A DNA stretch of 64,000 nucleotides. Origin: Mariniflexile sp. AS56 (GTDB taxonomy: Bacteria > Bacteroidota > Bacteroidia > Flavobacteriales > Flavobacteriaceae). Where the stretch lies: assembly GCF_030552475.1 (NCBI RefSeq), contig NZ_JAUPED010000002.1:186001-250000 (forward strand). The letters are read 5' to 3'. Shown piece after piece: positions 52,612 to 60,951 of the stretch. The notes below the pieces were generated by a model. It was not told the DNA's origin. It saw only the letters and a list, made by a program, of their open reading frames with translations, and did no database searches. The position numbers and the translations under genes are program-made. Within the stretch, counting starts at the first letter, position 1. Each line of letters begins with the position of its first letter.

Positions 52612-53133
52612 TTACCAAAGGTCAGATACTTCTTCTTTTAAAAATGAAAGAGCGGCATCACTTGGTGAACGGCGGTCCATCATTTCGGTTAAAACGACCT
52701 CACGAAGCTTGTTGGCAGTGTCTGTTTTTTCAAGTGAATTAGCCTTTCTTATCAATTGAATGGTGGCATTTTTAGAGGCGTTAATAATGCTCCAGCATTT
52801 CTCACTTATATAGACTTGTTGTGTTAAATTGTGCTCGTATTCCTGTTCAATACTTTGTATAATTAAGGACTCATAAGCATCTTTATCTGAAGATATTGGC
52901 GGTATTCTAATAAGCAAACTAGACGGCGCCATACGTTCTAAAAATAAAACCATGCGCTCGTAAGCTTGGAGGCGCATAGGTAAGGCATTTACTTGTAATT
53001 CTTTCTTTAATAAAAAACGTCTTTTACCATCTTCATTTTTGATGTGTTCCTTAAAAAAATGGTAGGCAATTATTCCTGTAATAATTGAAGGAATGGCGAA
53101 TAAAAATAGATCAATTAATCTGTTGGTTTCCAT
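52612..53133 (-). CDS. uncharacterised membrane-anchored protein
   Basis: A 173-residue protein with one N-terminal transmembrane helix (LIDLFLFAIPSIITGIIAYHFF) and a soluble, mostly helical rest. NALPMRLQAYERMVLFLERM and the later EYEHNLTQQVYISEKCWSIINASKNATIQLI are conserved-looking. It belongs to a family restricted to Bacteroidota as far as I know; I recognise no function. It lies on the minus strand, 72 nt after the glutamate-synthase-like gene, and converges with the patatin pair. Confidence 0.7.
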   Translation of the reverse strand: METNRLIDLFLFAIPSIITGIIAYHFFKEHIKNEDGKRRFLLKKELQVNALPMRLQAYERMVLFLERMAPSSLLIRIPPISSDKDAYESLIIQSIEQEYEHNLTQQVYISEKCWSIINASKNATIQLIRKANSLEKTDTANKLREVVLTEMMDRRSPSDAALSFLKEEVSDLW

Positions 53134-53205
53134 AAAAAAAATATCGTTTCGTTAAGTAGGTTCTTCAGAACTATAAAATAAGTGTGTACTAAATTGGGTA
53201 ATTGG

Positions 53206-54756
53206 TTACTTGTTTTTTCCTCCCAAATATAAACAATCTTTTAAATCTTGCATCGATGTAAATGGTACAGGTGTTTTGTCATAAGCGTAGGTTTTGCTTA
53301 ATTCTTTTGAAAGGTTATGGTCATCTACATTTATTTCAACATCCGTCATTTTAAACTGGCATGGATGCTCGTAACCTGCTGCATGAGTAATTTCAATTAG
53401 TTCTTTTCTGAAGGTTTTAAAATATTGTGCCAATCGCTCCGATTTCAATGTAGGATCGATGCCGTTTTGCAGCCATTTACTCTGCGTAGCGACACCACTA
53501 GGGCAGCGGTTGGTATGACATACTTGTGCTTGTATACAACCAATACTCATCATCGCTTCTCGTGCTACATTAATACAATCGGCTCCCATTGCAAATGCCA
53601 TGGCTGCTTTTGCTGGAAACCCGAGTCTACCACTTCCAATAAATACGAGGTGTTCACTCAATCCTTTTCTCAGGAATAGTTTGTATAAATCGCTAAACCC
53701 GTATACCCAAGGTAGTGACACGTGGTCTGCAAAACTTGGCGGTGCAGCTCCTGTACCACCTTCGCCACCATCAACGGTAATAAAATCGGGCCCCTTTCCA
53801 GTTTTTACCATAATATCTGCTAATTCTTCCCACTGCTCTAATTTCCCTATAGCGGCTTTAATTCCAACGGGTAAGCCTGTCGCTTGTGCAATTTTTTCAA
53901 TAAAACCGACCATTTCGGGTACGTTAGAGAATGCTTTATGGTTTGGTGGTGACAATACATCTTTCCCAACTTCAACACCTCTTATAAATGCGATTTCTTT
54001 GGTGATTTTTGCTCCCGGAAGTACGCCACCCTTTCCTGGTTTTGCTCCTTGAGATAGCTTTATTTCAATAGCTCTAATAAACGGATTGCCTTCAACGAGT
54101 GCTATCATTTTTTCCATGGAAAACCCTCCGTCGGCAGACCTAACACCAAAATATCCTGATCCGAAGTGAAAAACAACATCACCACCATGACTGTGGTAGG
54201 GCGATAAGCCTCCTTCACCTGTATTATGATATGCACCAGCAATTTTAACGCCTTTGTTTAGAGATTCGACAGCTTTAGCAGAAAGAGAACCAAAACTCAT
54301 TGCCGACACATTGATAATGGACCCTGGTCTAAATGGTTTTTTACGGTTATGGTAAGCCCCCATTACTTTTGCACAGGGCAAAAATGTTTTATCTACGACA
54401 TTGGGATGCTTTTCATCAATTTGATAAGGCATCATGGCGTTATTTATAAAAATATGATGGTGCGCATAAATATCTCTATCTGTCCCAAAACCTTCGTAAT
54501 TATTTTCTTTTTTCGCTGAAGCGTAAATCCAACCTCGTTCAATTCTGTTAAAAGGAAGTTCTTCTCTATTATTAGCTACCAAATATTGCCTTAATTCGGG
54601 TCCTATTTTCTCTAACATATAGCGTATATGTCCAACAACAGGGAAGTTGTGGCTTATAGTATGTGCTTTTTGAATGAAAATATCTCTAAGAGCAACTAAA
54701 GCTAAGGCGATTAATACCCAGCCCCACCAAGTGATATTTGATACAAATGTTATCAT
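53206..54756 (-). CDS. glutamate-synthase-like FMN protein (GltB2 domain, membrane-anchored)
   Basis: A 516-residue protein made of one N-terminal helix (WWGWVLIALALVALRDIFI) and the FMN/Fe-S synthase domain of glutamate synthase alone: SAMSFGSLSAKAVESLNKG, NTGEGGLSPYH, KLSQGAKPGKGGVLPG, ITVDGGEGGTGAAPPSF, and the Cys set CHTNRCPSGVATQ for the [3Fe-4S] cluster. The amidotransferase and beta subunits are missing, as in archaeal-type stand-alone forms and in bacterial FMN-binding glutamate synthase family proteins. It may accept ammonia or another donor; function in Bacteroidota is unproven. A -7 element (TATTTTTG) lies at 54792-54799 on the minus strand. Confidence 0.88.
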   Translation of the reverse strand: MITFVSNITWWGWVLIALALVALRDIFIQKAHTISHNFPVVGHIRYMLEKIGPELRQYLVANNREELPFNRIERGWIYASAKKENNYEGFGTDRDIYAHHHIFINNAMMPYQIDEKHPNVVDKTFLPCAKVMGAYHNRKKPFRPGSIINVSAMSFGSLSAKAVESLNKGVKIAGAYHNTGEGGLSPYHSHGGDVVFHFGSGYFGVRSADGGFSMEKMIALVEGNPFIRAIEIKLSQGAKPGKGGVLPGAKITKEIAFIRGVEVGKDVLSPPNHKAFSNVPEMVGFIEKIAQATGLPVGIKAAIGKLEQWEELADIMVKTGKGPDFITVDGGEGGTGAAPPSFADHVSLPWVYGFSDLYKLFLRKGLSEHLVFIGSGRLGFPAKAAMAFAMGADCINVAREAMMSIGCIQAQVCHTNRCPSGVATQSKWLQNGIDPTLKSERLAQYFKTFRKELIEITHAAGYEHPCQFKMTDVEINVDDHNLSKELSKTYAYDKTPVPFTSMQDLKDCLYLGGKNK

Positions 54757-54902
54757 TATAATAAGAAGTTTTAATTGAGTATAAATATATCCAAAAATAA
54801 ATAACTGCGATGCTAAGTACTAATTGTTTATAATTATTAATAAAACGCTCCCATAAACAGCGCAACAATGGTTAATTTCACGGCGTAAAATTTTATAGAG
54901 TT

Positions 54903-57263
54903 TTGGAAAAATATTTAAGTCAATTAAACGAGGCACAGTTAGCACCCACTATACAGAAAGATGGGCCAATGATTATTATTGCAGGTGCAGGTTCTGGTAA
55001 AACACGTGTGCTTACCTTTCGTATCGCGTATTTAATGAGCGAAGGTGTTGATTCATTTAATATCTTATCGCTCACATTTACCAACAAAGCAGCACGTGAA
55101 ATGAAAGAACGTATCGCTACGATTGTAGGTACTAGTGAGGCAAAAAATTTATGGATGGGAACTTTTCACTCCGTTTTTGCTAAAATTTTACGTATTGAAG
55201 CAGATAAGTTGGGGTACCCGAGTAACTTCACTATTTATGATACACAGGATTCTGATAGATTGATTTCGTCCATTATCAAAGAAATGAATCTGGATAAAGA
55301 TCTTTACAAGTATAAACAAGTACGTTCCAGAATTTCTTCATATAAAAATAGTTTAATTACGGTACGTGCTTATTTTCAAAACCCTGAATTAATTGAGGCC
55401 GATACCATGGCTAGACGTCCGCGTTTGGGTGATATTTATAAAGAATATGTAGAGCGTTGTTTTAAAGCAGGCGCAATGGATTTTGATGACTTGTTGTTGA
55501 AAACGAACGAATTACTAACGCGTTTCCCAGAGGTATTGATGAAATACCAAAACCGATTTAGATACATAATGGTTGATGAGTATCAAGATACGAATCATTC
55601 GCAATATTTAATTGTGAGGGCTTTATCTGATAAATTTCAGAACATTTGTGTGGTAGGAGATGATGCTCAGAGTATTTATGCCTTCCGTGGTGCAAATATT
55701 GACAATATCTTAAATTTTCAGAAAGATTATGATGATGTGAAGGAGTTTCGTTTGGAACAGAATTACCGTTCTACGAAAAATATTGTGAACGCAGCAAACT
55801 CGATTATTGAAAAAAATCAAACGAAATTAGATAAAGTTGTTTGGACAGCTAATGATGAAGGTGAGAAAATAGTAGTAAACCGTTCTTTAACAGATGGTGA
55901 TGAGGGGCGTTTTGTAGCCAGTACCGTTTGGGAAAATAAAATAAAACATCATGTCCCTAATAGTGATTTTGCTGTTTTATATAGAACGAATGCACAATCA
56001 CGTGCGATTGAAGATGGTTTGAGAAAACGCGATATTCCATATAGAATTTATGGCGGTTTGTCGTTCTATCAACGAAAAGAGATTAAAGATGTCTTGTCGT
56101 ATTTACGGTTGATTATAAACCCAGCCGATGAAGAAGCCTTAAAGCGTGTTATTAACTTTCCGCCAAGAGGTATTGGAGGAACAACGATTGATAAGTTAGT
56201 TGTGGCTGCAAACGGGTATAAGCGTTCTATTTTTGAGGTGATGAAAAACATCGACAAAACAGATGTGAAAATAAACTCGGGAACAAAAGGAAAGTTGCAA
56301 GATTTTGTAACGATGATTGAAAGTTACCAAGTAATGAATCAATCTGCCGATGTTTTTGAATTGGCAGAACACGTTACGAGAACCACAGGTTTAATAACCG
56401 AGTTTAAAAAGGATGGTACGCCAGAAGGAGTTGCCAAAATGGAAAATATTGAGGAACTTTTAAACGGTATGAAAGATTTCGTGGAAGGGCAGAAAGAATT
56501 GGCCGATACCACAGGAAATTTAGCCGAATTTTTGGAAGATGTGGCCTTGGCAACCGATTTAGATGCCGATAAAGGAGACACAGACCACGTGGCATTAATG
56601 ACTATACACTTAGCTAAAGGTTTGGAGTTTCCGTACGTATTTGTGGTAGGTTTGGAAGAAGATTTATTCCCAAGTGCCATGAGTATGGGTACGCGTAGTG
56701 AGTTGGAAGAAGAGCGTAGACTCTTTTATGTGGCCTTAACACGAGCCGAGAAGCAAGCTTATTTAACTTATGCCTTATCGCGTTACCGTTGGGGGAAATT
56801 GGTAGATTCTGAACCAAGTCGTTTTATAGAAGAAATAGATGAGCAGTATTTAGACATTACAACACCTATTGAAGAGCGCCGTTTTAACCCGATGCTTGAT
56901 GCGGATATTTTTGGAGATGCAACCAGTCCTGAACGAACTAGGAAATTAGACCCTAATAAAGTACGATTTAAACCAGCTAAACAACCGGAATTTAAAAAAG
57001 GGAATGGATCTAAAGACACGCCTTTAAAAGTGCAGATATCAACACCTAAAAACTTAAAACCAGTTGCAGCAACAGGTAATGCAACTAATTTATTTGATGA
57101 TAAATTAGCTGTAGGAAACCTTGTGAAGCATCTACGTTTTGGTACTGGAGAAGTTTTAAAAATAGAAGGTGCCGGTGGCGATGTGAAAGCGGAAATTAAA
57201 TTTCAGCACGGTGGTGTTAAAAAATTACTTCTTCGTTTTGCTAAGTTGGAAGTGATAGGCTAA
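54903..57263 (+). CDS. uvrD: UvrD/PcrA-type ATP-dependent DNA helicase
   Basis: A 786-residue superfamily-1 3'-5' helicase used in nucleotide-excision and mismatch repair. Motifs are IIAGAGSGKTRVLTFR (I), LTFTNKAAREMKER (Ia), MVDEYQDTNHSQY (II), VVGDDAQSIYAFRGA (III), RLEQNYRSTKNI (IV), MTIHLAKGLEFPYVFV (V) and FYVALTRAEKQAYLTY (VI). The C-terminus VGNLVKHLRFGTGEVLKIEG is the Tudor-like RNA-polymerase-binding domain known from PcrA/UvrD. The start is TTG 54903 with conserved YLSQLNEAQL; no ATG fits. Followed by a strong terminator at 57289. Confidence 0.95.
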   Translation: MEKYLSQLNEAQLAPTIQKDGPMIIIAGAGSGKTRVLTFRIAYLMSEGVDSFNILSLTFTNKAAREMKERIATIVGTSEAKNLWMGTFHSVFAKILRIEADKLGYPSNFTIYDTQDSDRLISSIIKEMNLDKDLYKYKQVRSRISSYKNSLITVRAYFQNPELIEADTMARRPRLGDIYKEYVERCFKAGAMDFDDLLLKTNELLTRFPEVLMKYQNRFRYIMVDEYQDTNHSQYLIVRALSDKFQNICVVGDDAQSIYAFRGANIDNILNFQKDYDDVKEFRLEQNYRSTKNIVNAANSIIEKNQTKLDKVVWTANDEGEKIVVNRSLTDGDEGRFVASTVWENKIKHHVPNSDFAVLYRTNAQSRAIEDGLRKRDIPYRIYGGLSFYQRKEIKDVLSYLRLIINPADEEALKRVINFPPRGIGGTTIDKLVVAANGYKRSIFEVMKNIDKTDVKINSGTKGKLQDFVTMIESYQVMNQSADVFELAEHVTRTTGLITEFKKDGTPEGVAKMENIEELLNGMKDFVEGQKELADTTGNLAEFLEDVALATDLDADKGDTDHVALMTIHLAKGLEFPYVFVVGLEEDLFPSAMSMGTRSELEEERRLFYVALTRAEKQAYLTYALSRYRWGKLVDSEPSRFIEEIDEQYLDITTPIEERRFNPMLDADIFGDATSPERTRKLDPNKVRFKPAKQPEFKKGNGSKDTPLKVQISTPKNLKPVAATGNATNLFDDKLAVGNLVKHLRFGTGEVLKIEGAGGDVKAEIKFQHGGVKKLLLRFAKLEVIG

Positions 57264-57288
57264 TATTTATAAAATAGTAAATTATATT

Positions 57289-57321
57289 AACCCACAAAGT
57301 TTCGGACTTTGTGGGTTTTTT
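57289..57321 (+). terminator. intrinsic terminator after uvrD
   Basis: AACCCACAAAGT-ttcgg-ACTTTGTGGGTT is a perfect 12-bp stem followed by TTTT. Confidence 0.93.
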
Positions 57322-57477
57322 GCATTTAAAAACATCTAAAAGGACTTGTATTATGGTGTTTATGTGTCTATACGTTGATTAGTTGAAATATTTTATAGAA
57401 AAAAAGGACCTATACACCGAGAGTTTTTTTTCAAATAGTCATCTAAATATTAAATAATTATAAAGAGCATTAATTTT

Positions 57478-58134
57478 ATGAAAAAGTTTTTATTAGTAGT
57501 ATGCGTTTTAAGTTTCGGATTTAGTTATGCGCAACCTGGAGGTGGCGGTGGTATGGGTGGATCTCAATCTGGTAGAGGCCAAAGTAACCAGCAACGAGAA
57601 AAACCTGAAATGAAAACCTTTGAAGCTTCTAAATTAGCCGGTATTTTCAATTATGATGATGATGCAGCCATTAAAAAAATTAAGATAAAAAAGAACCCTG
57701 AGTTAATTTTAAGTGTTCGAAAATCAATTATAAATTATAACAATAGGATTAATGAAATAGCCTTATTAAATAAAGATAATTTCGACACACTAAACGTATA
57801 CATGAATGCCATTATAAAAACCTCTAAACGTAGTTCTGGTAATCAAGATCAGAGAGATATGAGTCATAGTGATGATAACCCGATGCGTGTAGCACAAAAT
57901 AAAGCGAAGGCAAAAATTGACCCTGTAAAAAATGCAGTAAAGAAAGAGGAAGAAAAATTAAATAAGCAATTGAAAGCATTGTTAAGTGAAAAGAAGTACA
58001 GCAAATGGTTAAAATACCAAGCACAAGTTAAAGCCGATTTAAATCCAAAAGAAACATCTAGTGAAAGTAGTGACTCGAGTGATTCAAGAAGTGGAGGAGC
58101 ACCAAATGGCGGGGGTCGTGGAGGTATGCGTTAA
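57478..58134 (+). CDS. exported Gly/Ser-rich helical protein of unknown function
   Basis: A 218-residue protein with a signal peptide (1-19, ending SYAQ). The mature N-terminus is Gly-rich (PGGGGGMGGSQSGRGQ), the central part (about 45-185) is charged and helical with a probable coiled coil (IDPVKNAVKKEEEKLNKQLKALLSEKKYSKWL), and the tail is Ser/Gly-rich ending GGGRGGMR. The helical core resembles Spy/CpxP-like or LTXXQ-type periplasmic proteins only in general character; no motif confirms this. Its stop codon overlaps by 3 nt the stop of the opposite-strand esterase. Function unknown. Confidence 0.72.
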   Translation: MKKFLLVVCVLSFGFSYAQPGGGGGMGGSQSGRGQSNQQREKPEMKTFEASKLAGIFNYDDDAAIKKIKIKKNPELILSVRKSIINYNNRINEIALLNKDNFDTLNVYMNAIIKTSKRSSGNQDQRDMSHSDDNPMRVAQNKAKAKIDPVKNAVKKEEEKLNKQLKALLSEKKYSKWLKYQAQVKADLNPKETSSESSDSSDSRSGGAPNGGGRGGMR

Positions 58135-58997
58135 TTTAAATGCACCTTAATAAACGATTCAAGTTTTAGCCAAGTGTCTAACAACTCTAAACCTACCCAA
58201 CCATGACCCGCGAATTGATATAAGGTGAACTCGTGGGTTACATTTAGGCGTTCTAGTGCATCGCGCAAATCGGTTCCTTGTGTAATGGGTATTAATGGGT
58301 CTCGACCACCATAGAATAAAATACTAGGAGGCGCATTGGCCGTTAATCGATGTAGCGGGCTTGCTTCTTCTAAAAAAGCTGTAGAAGCATTGGCTCCATA
58401 CAAGTCTAAAAGAGCTTTTAAATCGGGCGATGTATTGTTTAAATAAGCAGGATCGGTTAAATTGGTAGGACCAACAATACTACAAACCATTTTTATATTT
58501 TTATTCGTATCGAAGGCATAACTATATAATAAGGCCAAGTGGCCTCCAGCACTAGTGCCTATAAAACCAAAACTGTCTGAGATGCTATACTTGGTTTTAT
58601 TGGTTTTTAAGTAGTTTATAATAGACGTGATATCGTCTATTTGCATAGGGTACGGATTGTTGTTTTCATCTGCTAAACGATAATTAATGTTTACAACCGC
58701 TAGGTTTGGTAAATCTTGACGGATTAAATCTTTCATTGGGTTCATATCTGCTTTATCGCCTGAAGACCAACCGCCTCCATGTACTAATATAATTGTTTTA
58801 GTATTTGAAGTTCTATTTGGAGGAAGGTATAAATCGAATTTCTGATTGGTATCACTACCATAAGATACATTGAGGGCTTCGTAATATTTTGAAGGATTTA
58901 AATCGGTGTTGGTTACGTTGTTTGCTGATTCATTTTCACATTGGTAAAATGAAATAGAAACAACTAAACAGAAGAAAATAAGATTAAGACACTTCAT
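58131..58997 (-). CDS. lipoprotein alpha/beta-hydrolase (esterase/carboxylesterase type)
   Basis: A 288-residue secreted esterase with lipobox ISFYQC (Cys20). Catalytic features: oxyanion loop VHGGGWSSGDKADM, nucleophile elbow GTSAGGHLAL, Asp in GGRDPLIPITQG and catalytic His in AGHGWVG. This is the BD-FAE/hormone-sensitive-lipase-like type used for small acyl or feruloyl esters in polysaccharide side chains. Outer-membrane or periplasmic location is inferred from the lipobox. It stands alone and is convergent with the Gly-rich protein, ending in the same TTAA. Confidence 0.84.
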   Translation of the reverse strand: MKCLNLIFFCLVVSISFYQCENESANNVTNTDLNPSKYYEALNVSYGSDTNQKFDLYLPPNRTSNTKTIILVHGGGWSSGDKADMNPMKDLIRQDLPNLAVVNINYRLADENNNPYPMQIDDITSIINYLKTNKTKYSISDSFGFIGTSAGGHLALLYSYAFDTNKNIKMVCSIVGPTNLTDPAYLNNTSPDLKALLDLYGANASTAFLEEASPLHRLTANAPPSILFYGGRDPLIPITQGTDLRDALERLNVTHEFTLYQFAGHGWVGLELLDTWLKLESFIKVHLN

Positions 58998-59042
58998 AAC
59001 AAAAATAATATTTACTTTTAACGGTGATACAAGATAATTATT

Positions 59043-59663
59043 ATGGCTGATTTTGTTAGAATATACGAAGAAAATCCTAATTCGAAAGAAATTGATAGGG
59101 TAGTGGCTGTTTTAAAACGAGGCGGTTTAATTATATATCCAACCGATACCGTGTACGGTTTGGGATGTGATATAAATAATATTAAAGCTCTTGAGCGTGT
59201 GGCTCAAATAAAAGGTGTTAAGCTAGAAAAATCTAATTTTTCGTTTGTTTGTCATGATTTAAGCAATTTAAGCGATTACGTGAAGCAAATTGATACCGCT
59301 ACTTTTAAAATTCTAAAACGCGCGCTTCCTGGACCTTATACCTTTATTCTTCCTGGATCTAAGAATTTACCAAATCCGTTTAAGAAGAAAAAAACGGTAG
59401 GTATTCGTATTCCTGCTAATAATATAGCTTTAGAAATTGTGAAAAAACTGGGAAATCCTATTATATCGACTTCCATACGCGATGAAGATGAGGTGATTGA
59501 GTATACTACCGACCCCGAACTTATATTAGAAAAATGGGATAACCTAGTTGATTTGGTTATTGATGGAGGTTATGGTGATAATCTAGCTTCTACGGTGATT
59601 GATTTATCTGAAGAAGAACCTATTGTTATTAGAGAAGGAAAAGGTGGTTTGGAGATTTTCTAA
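59043..59663 (+). CDS. L-threonylcarbamoyladenylate synthase (Sua5/YciO/YrdC)
   Basis: A 206-residue enzyme with the YrdC fold, which joins threonine, bicarbonate and ATP for the tRNA modification t6A at position 37. Signatures: GGLIIYPTDTVYGLGCDINN, RVAQIKGVKLEKSNFSFV in place of KxRxxxKP, ALPGPYTFILPGSKNLPN, TVGIRIPANNIALEIVKKLGNPIISTS. The wording resembles the YciO branch as much as TsaC/Sua5, and the C-terminal Sua5 domain is absent. Thus it is either the TsaC enzyme or the less understood YciO paralogue. Start ATG 59043. Confidence 0.86.
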   Translation: MADFVRIYEENPNSKEIDRVVAVLKRGGLIIYPTDTVYGLGCDINNIKALERVAQIKGVKLEKSNFSFVCHDLSNLSDYVKQIDTATFKILKRALPGPYTFILPGSKNLPNPFKKKKTVGIRIPANNIALEIVKKLGNPIISTSIRDEDEVIEYTTDPELILEKWDNLVDLVIDGGYGDNLASTVIDLSEEEPIVIREGKGGLEIF

Positions 59664-59784
59664 TTAAGAATTTAAAGTGAAAAGCCTTAAAAGCGTAGTA
59701 CTCAGTATTATTTAGTTTCCTGTTATAAAATTACGATCTCCACCAATTTACATTAATTTATATTAGTTGAACTTACCTTACGGA
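59664..59784. other. short AT-rich leader between the YrdC-like gene and the structured element
   Basis: No gene or hairpin, except that CCTTAC at 59776-59781 could pair with GTAAGG at 59830-59835 inside the element, giving a possible pseudoknot. Confidence 0.3.
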
Positions 59785-59940
59785 AAGCCCGCGTTAAGGA
59801 TAGAAGCGGTATCCTTTTAGTTTTCTTCGGTAAGGACAAGACTTTGTATTAAACCTTAATATTGATTGAAGCCTACTGCCACAACAAGACGTGTAAAACT
59901 AAAAGATTTAGCGCATAGCCTGACCCGATAGGGGAACGCC
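59785..59940 (+). ncRNA. structured intergenic RNA-like element (GATAGAAGCGG core)
   Basis: Two nested helices are clear. P1 pairs GCGTTAAG (59791-59798) with TTTAGCGC (59907-59914) using two G-U pairs. P2 pairs CTTTTAGTTTT (59814-59824) with AAAACTAAAAG (59895-59905) perfectly over 11 bp. Between them lies an asymmetric internal loop, GATAGAAGCGGTATC (59799-59813) facing a single A. A further small hairpin CCC-gata-GGG lies at 59924-59933. A shorter element with the same core occurs on the other strand at 39875-39933. From memory this core followed by CCTTTT and AAAAGA recurs in intergenic regions of many Flavobacteriaceae; I cannot attach an Rfam name with confidence. It sits downstream of the YrdC-like gene and ends before a terminator hairpin. 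Confidence 0.6.
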
Positions 59941-59966
59941 TTTATTTACTCTTAAATTTTGAGCAT

Positions 59967-59997
59967 AAAAAAAGCCCAACTTTACAGTTGAGCTTTC
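59967..59997 (-). terminator. intrinsic terminator after ompA-like gene
   Basis: On the minus strand AAAGCTCAAC-tgtaaa-GTTGGGCTTT followed by a T-run; one mismatched pair. Also usable, more weakly, by plus-strand transcripts from the structured element. Confidence 0.8.
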
Positions 59998-60017
59998 TTA
60001 AGTATTTTGAATTCTAA

Positions 60018-60857
60018 TTAATTTTGAACAGAAAGATTTTTCATTTCTTTTTCAACCATATCATAGAATTGGTCAATTTTAGGAAGTACTACAATACGAG
60101 TACGTCTGTTTTTTGCTCTGTTTTCAGAAGAATTGTTTTCTACTAACGGCACATAATCAGCACGTCCAGCAGCAATTAACTGTGCAGGGTTTACACCAAG
60201 TGTTTGTAATACTCTAATGATAGAAGTAGAACGTTTAACACTTAAATCCCAGTTGTCTAATAATACACCACTACCATTGTAAGGTACGTTATCTGTGTGA
60301 CCTTCAACCATACATTCGAAGTCTGGTTTGCTTTTCACCACTTTAGCAACTTTAGCAAGCACTTCTTTTGCTCTTGAAGTTACATTGTAGCTACCACTTT
60401 GGAATAATAATTTATCTGCAATAGAGATAAATACAACTCCTTTTTCTACATTGATTTCGATATCTGGATCGTTAATACCTACTTCACGTTTTAAGCTAGT
60501 AACTACAGCAAGTGTAAGACTATCTTTTTTAGTAATAGCATCTTGTAGACGTGTAATTTTCATGTCCTTCTCTCTAATGCTTTCTAAAGTTTTTTCTACG
60601 TTGCTAGCTCCTTTTGCAGATAACACTTGTAAGTTGTCATTGTATTTTCTTAAATCGGCTACTTGCTCTTCTAAAGCTTTAGCTCTTGCAGTTGATGAAG
60701 CTCTATCTTCTAAACATGAATTTAATTTCACGGTTGCAGAGTTCAATAAATCTTGAGAGTCTTTGTATTTAGCTTCAAGGTCTGTAAATTGTTTTTTAGA
60801 GACACACGAGCTTAACACAAGCATTGCAGTTACACTAAGTAAAAAAATTTTTTTCAT
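60018..60857 (-). CDS. OmpA-family peptidoglycan-associated lipoprotein
   Basis: A 279-residue envelope protein with lipobox (LVLSSC, Cys17). Residues 20-130 form a coiled coil (FTDLEAKYKDSQDLLNSATVKL and LEEQVADLRKYNDNLQ), then an OmpA-like domain (about 140-265): LLFQSGSYNVTSRAKEVLAKVA, CMVEGHTDNVPYNGS, LSVKRSTSIIRVLQTLGVNPAQL and NRAKNRRTRIVVLP. Asp in GHTDN and Arg in NRRTRI bind diaminopimelate. It links the outer membrane to the peptidoglycan. The layout resembles MotB-like/YiaD proteins, but there is no transmembrane helix beyond the lipobox. Transcribed alone from a promoter near 60895. Confidence 0.88.
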   Translation of the reverse strand: MKKIFLLSVTAMLVLSSCVSKKQFTDLEAKYKDSQDLLNSATVKLNSCLEDRASSTARAKALEEQVADLRKYNDNLQVLSAKGASNVEKTLESIREKDMKITRLQDAITKKDSLTLAVVTSLKREVGINDPDIEINVEKGVVFISIADKLLFQSGSYNVTSRAKEVLAKVAKVVKSKPDFECMVEGHTDNVPYNGSGVLLDNWDLSVKRSTSIIRVLQTLGVNPAQLIAAGRADYVPLVENNSSENRAKNRRTRIVVLPKIDQFYDMVEKEMKNLSVQN

Positions 60858-60894
60858 AATTATTAAAGGGATTAATTTTTCTTATTTGTTATAG

Positions 60895-60902
60895 CAAAAG
60901 TA
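60895..60902 (-). promoter_or_regulatory. putative -7 element (TACTTTTG) of the ompA-like gene
   Basis: Minus strand TA-CT-TTTG, about 37 nt before the ATG at 60857. No -33 TTG at normal spacing. Confidence 0.4.
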
Positions 60903-60951
60903 TGTAAAAATAAATTGCTTGTTAAATTTTAACAAAACTTTTACTAAAAAC

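Noticed and set aside
53600-54052. 150-codon open frame opposite the glutamate-synthase-like gene
   Set aside because: Lies wholly within a well-supported gene on the other strand; composition follows the sense codons and no family is recognised.
56339-56680. 113-codon frame antisense to uvrD
   Set aside because: Overlaps helicase motif V on the sense strand; no start context or homology.
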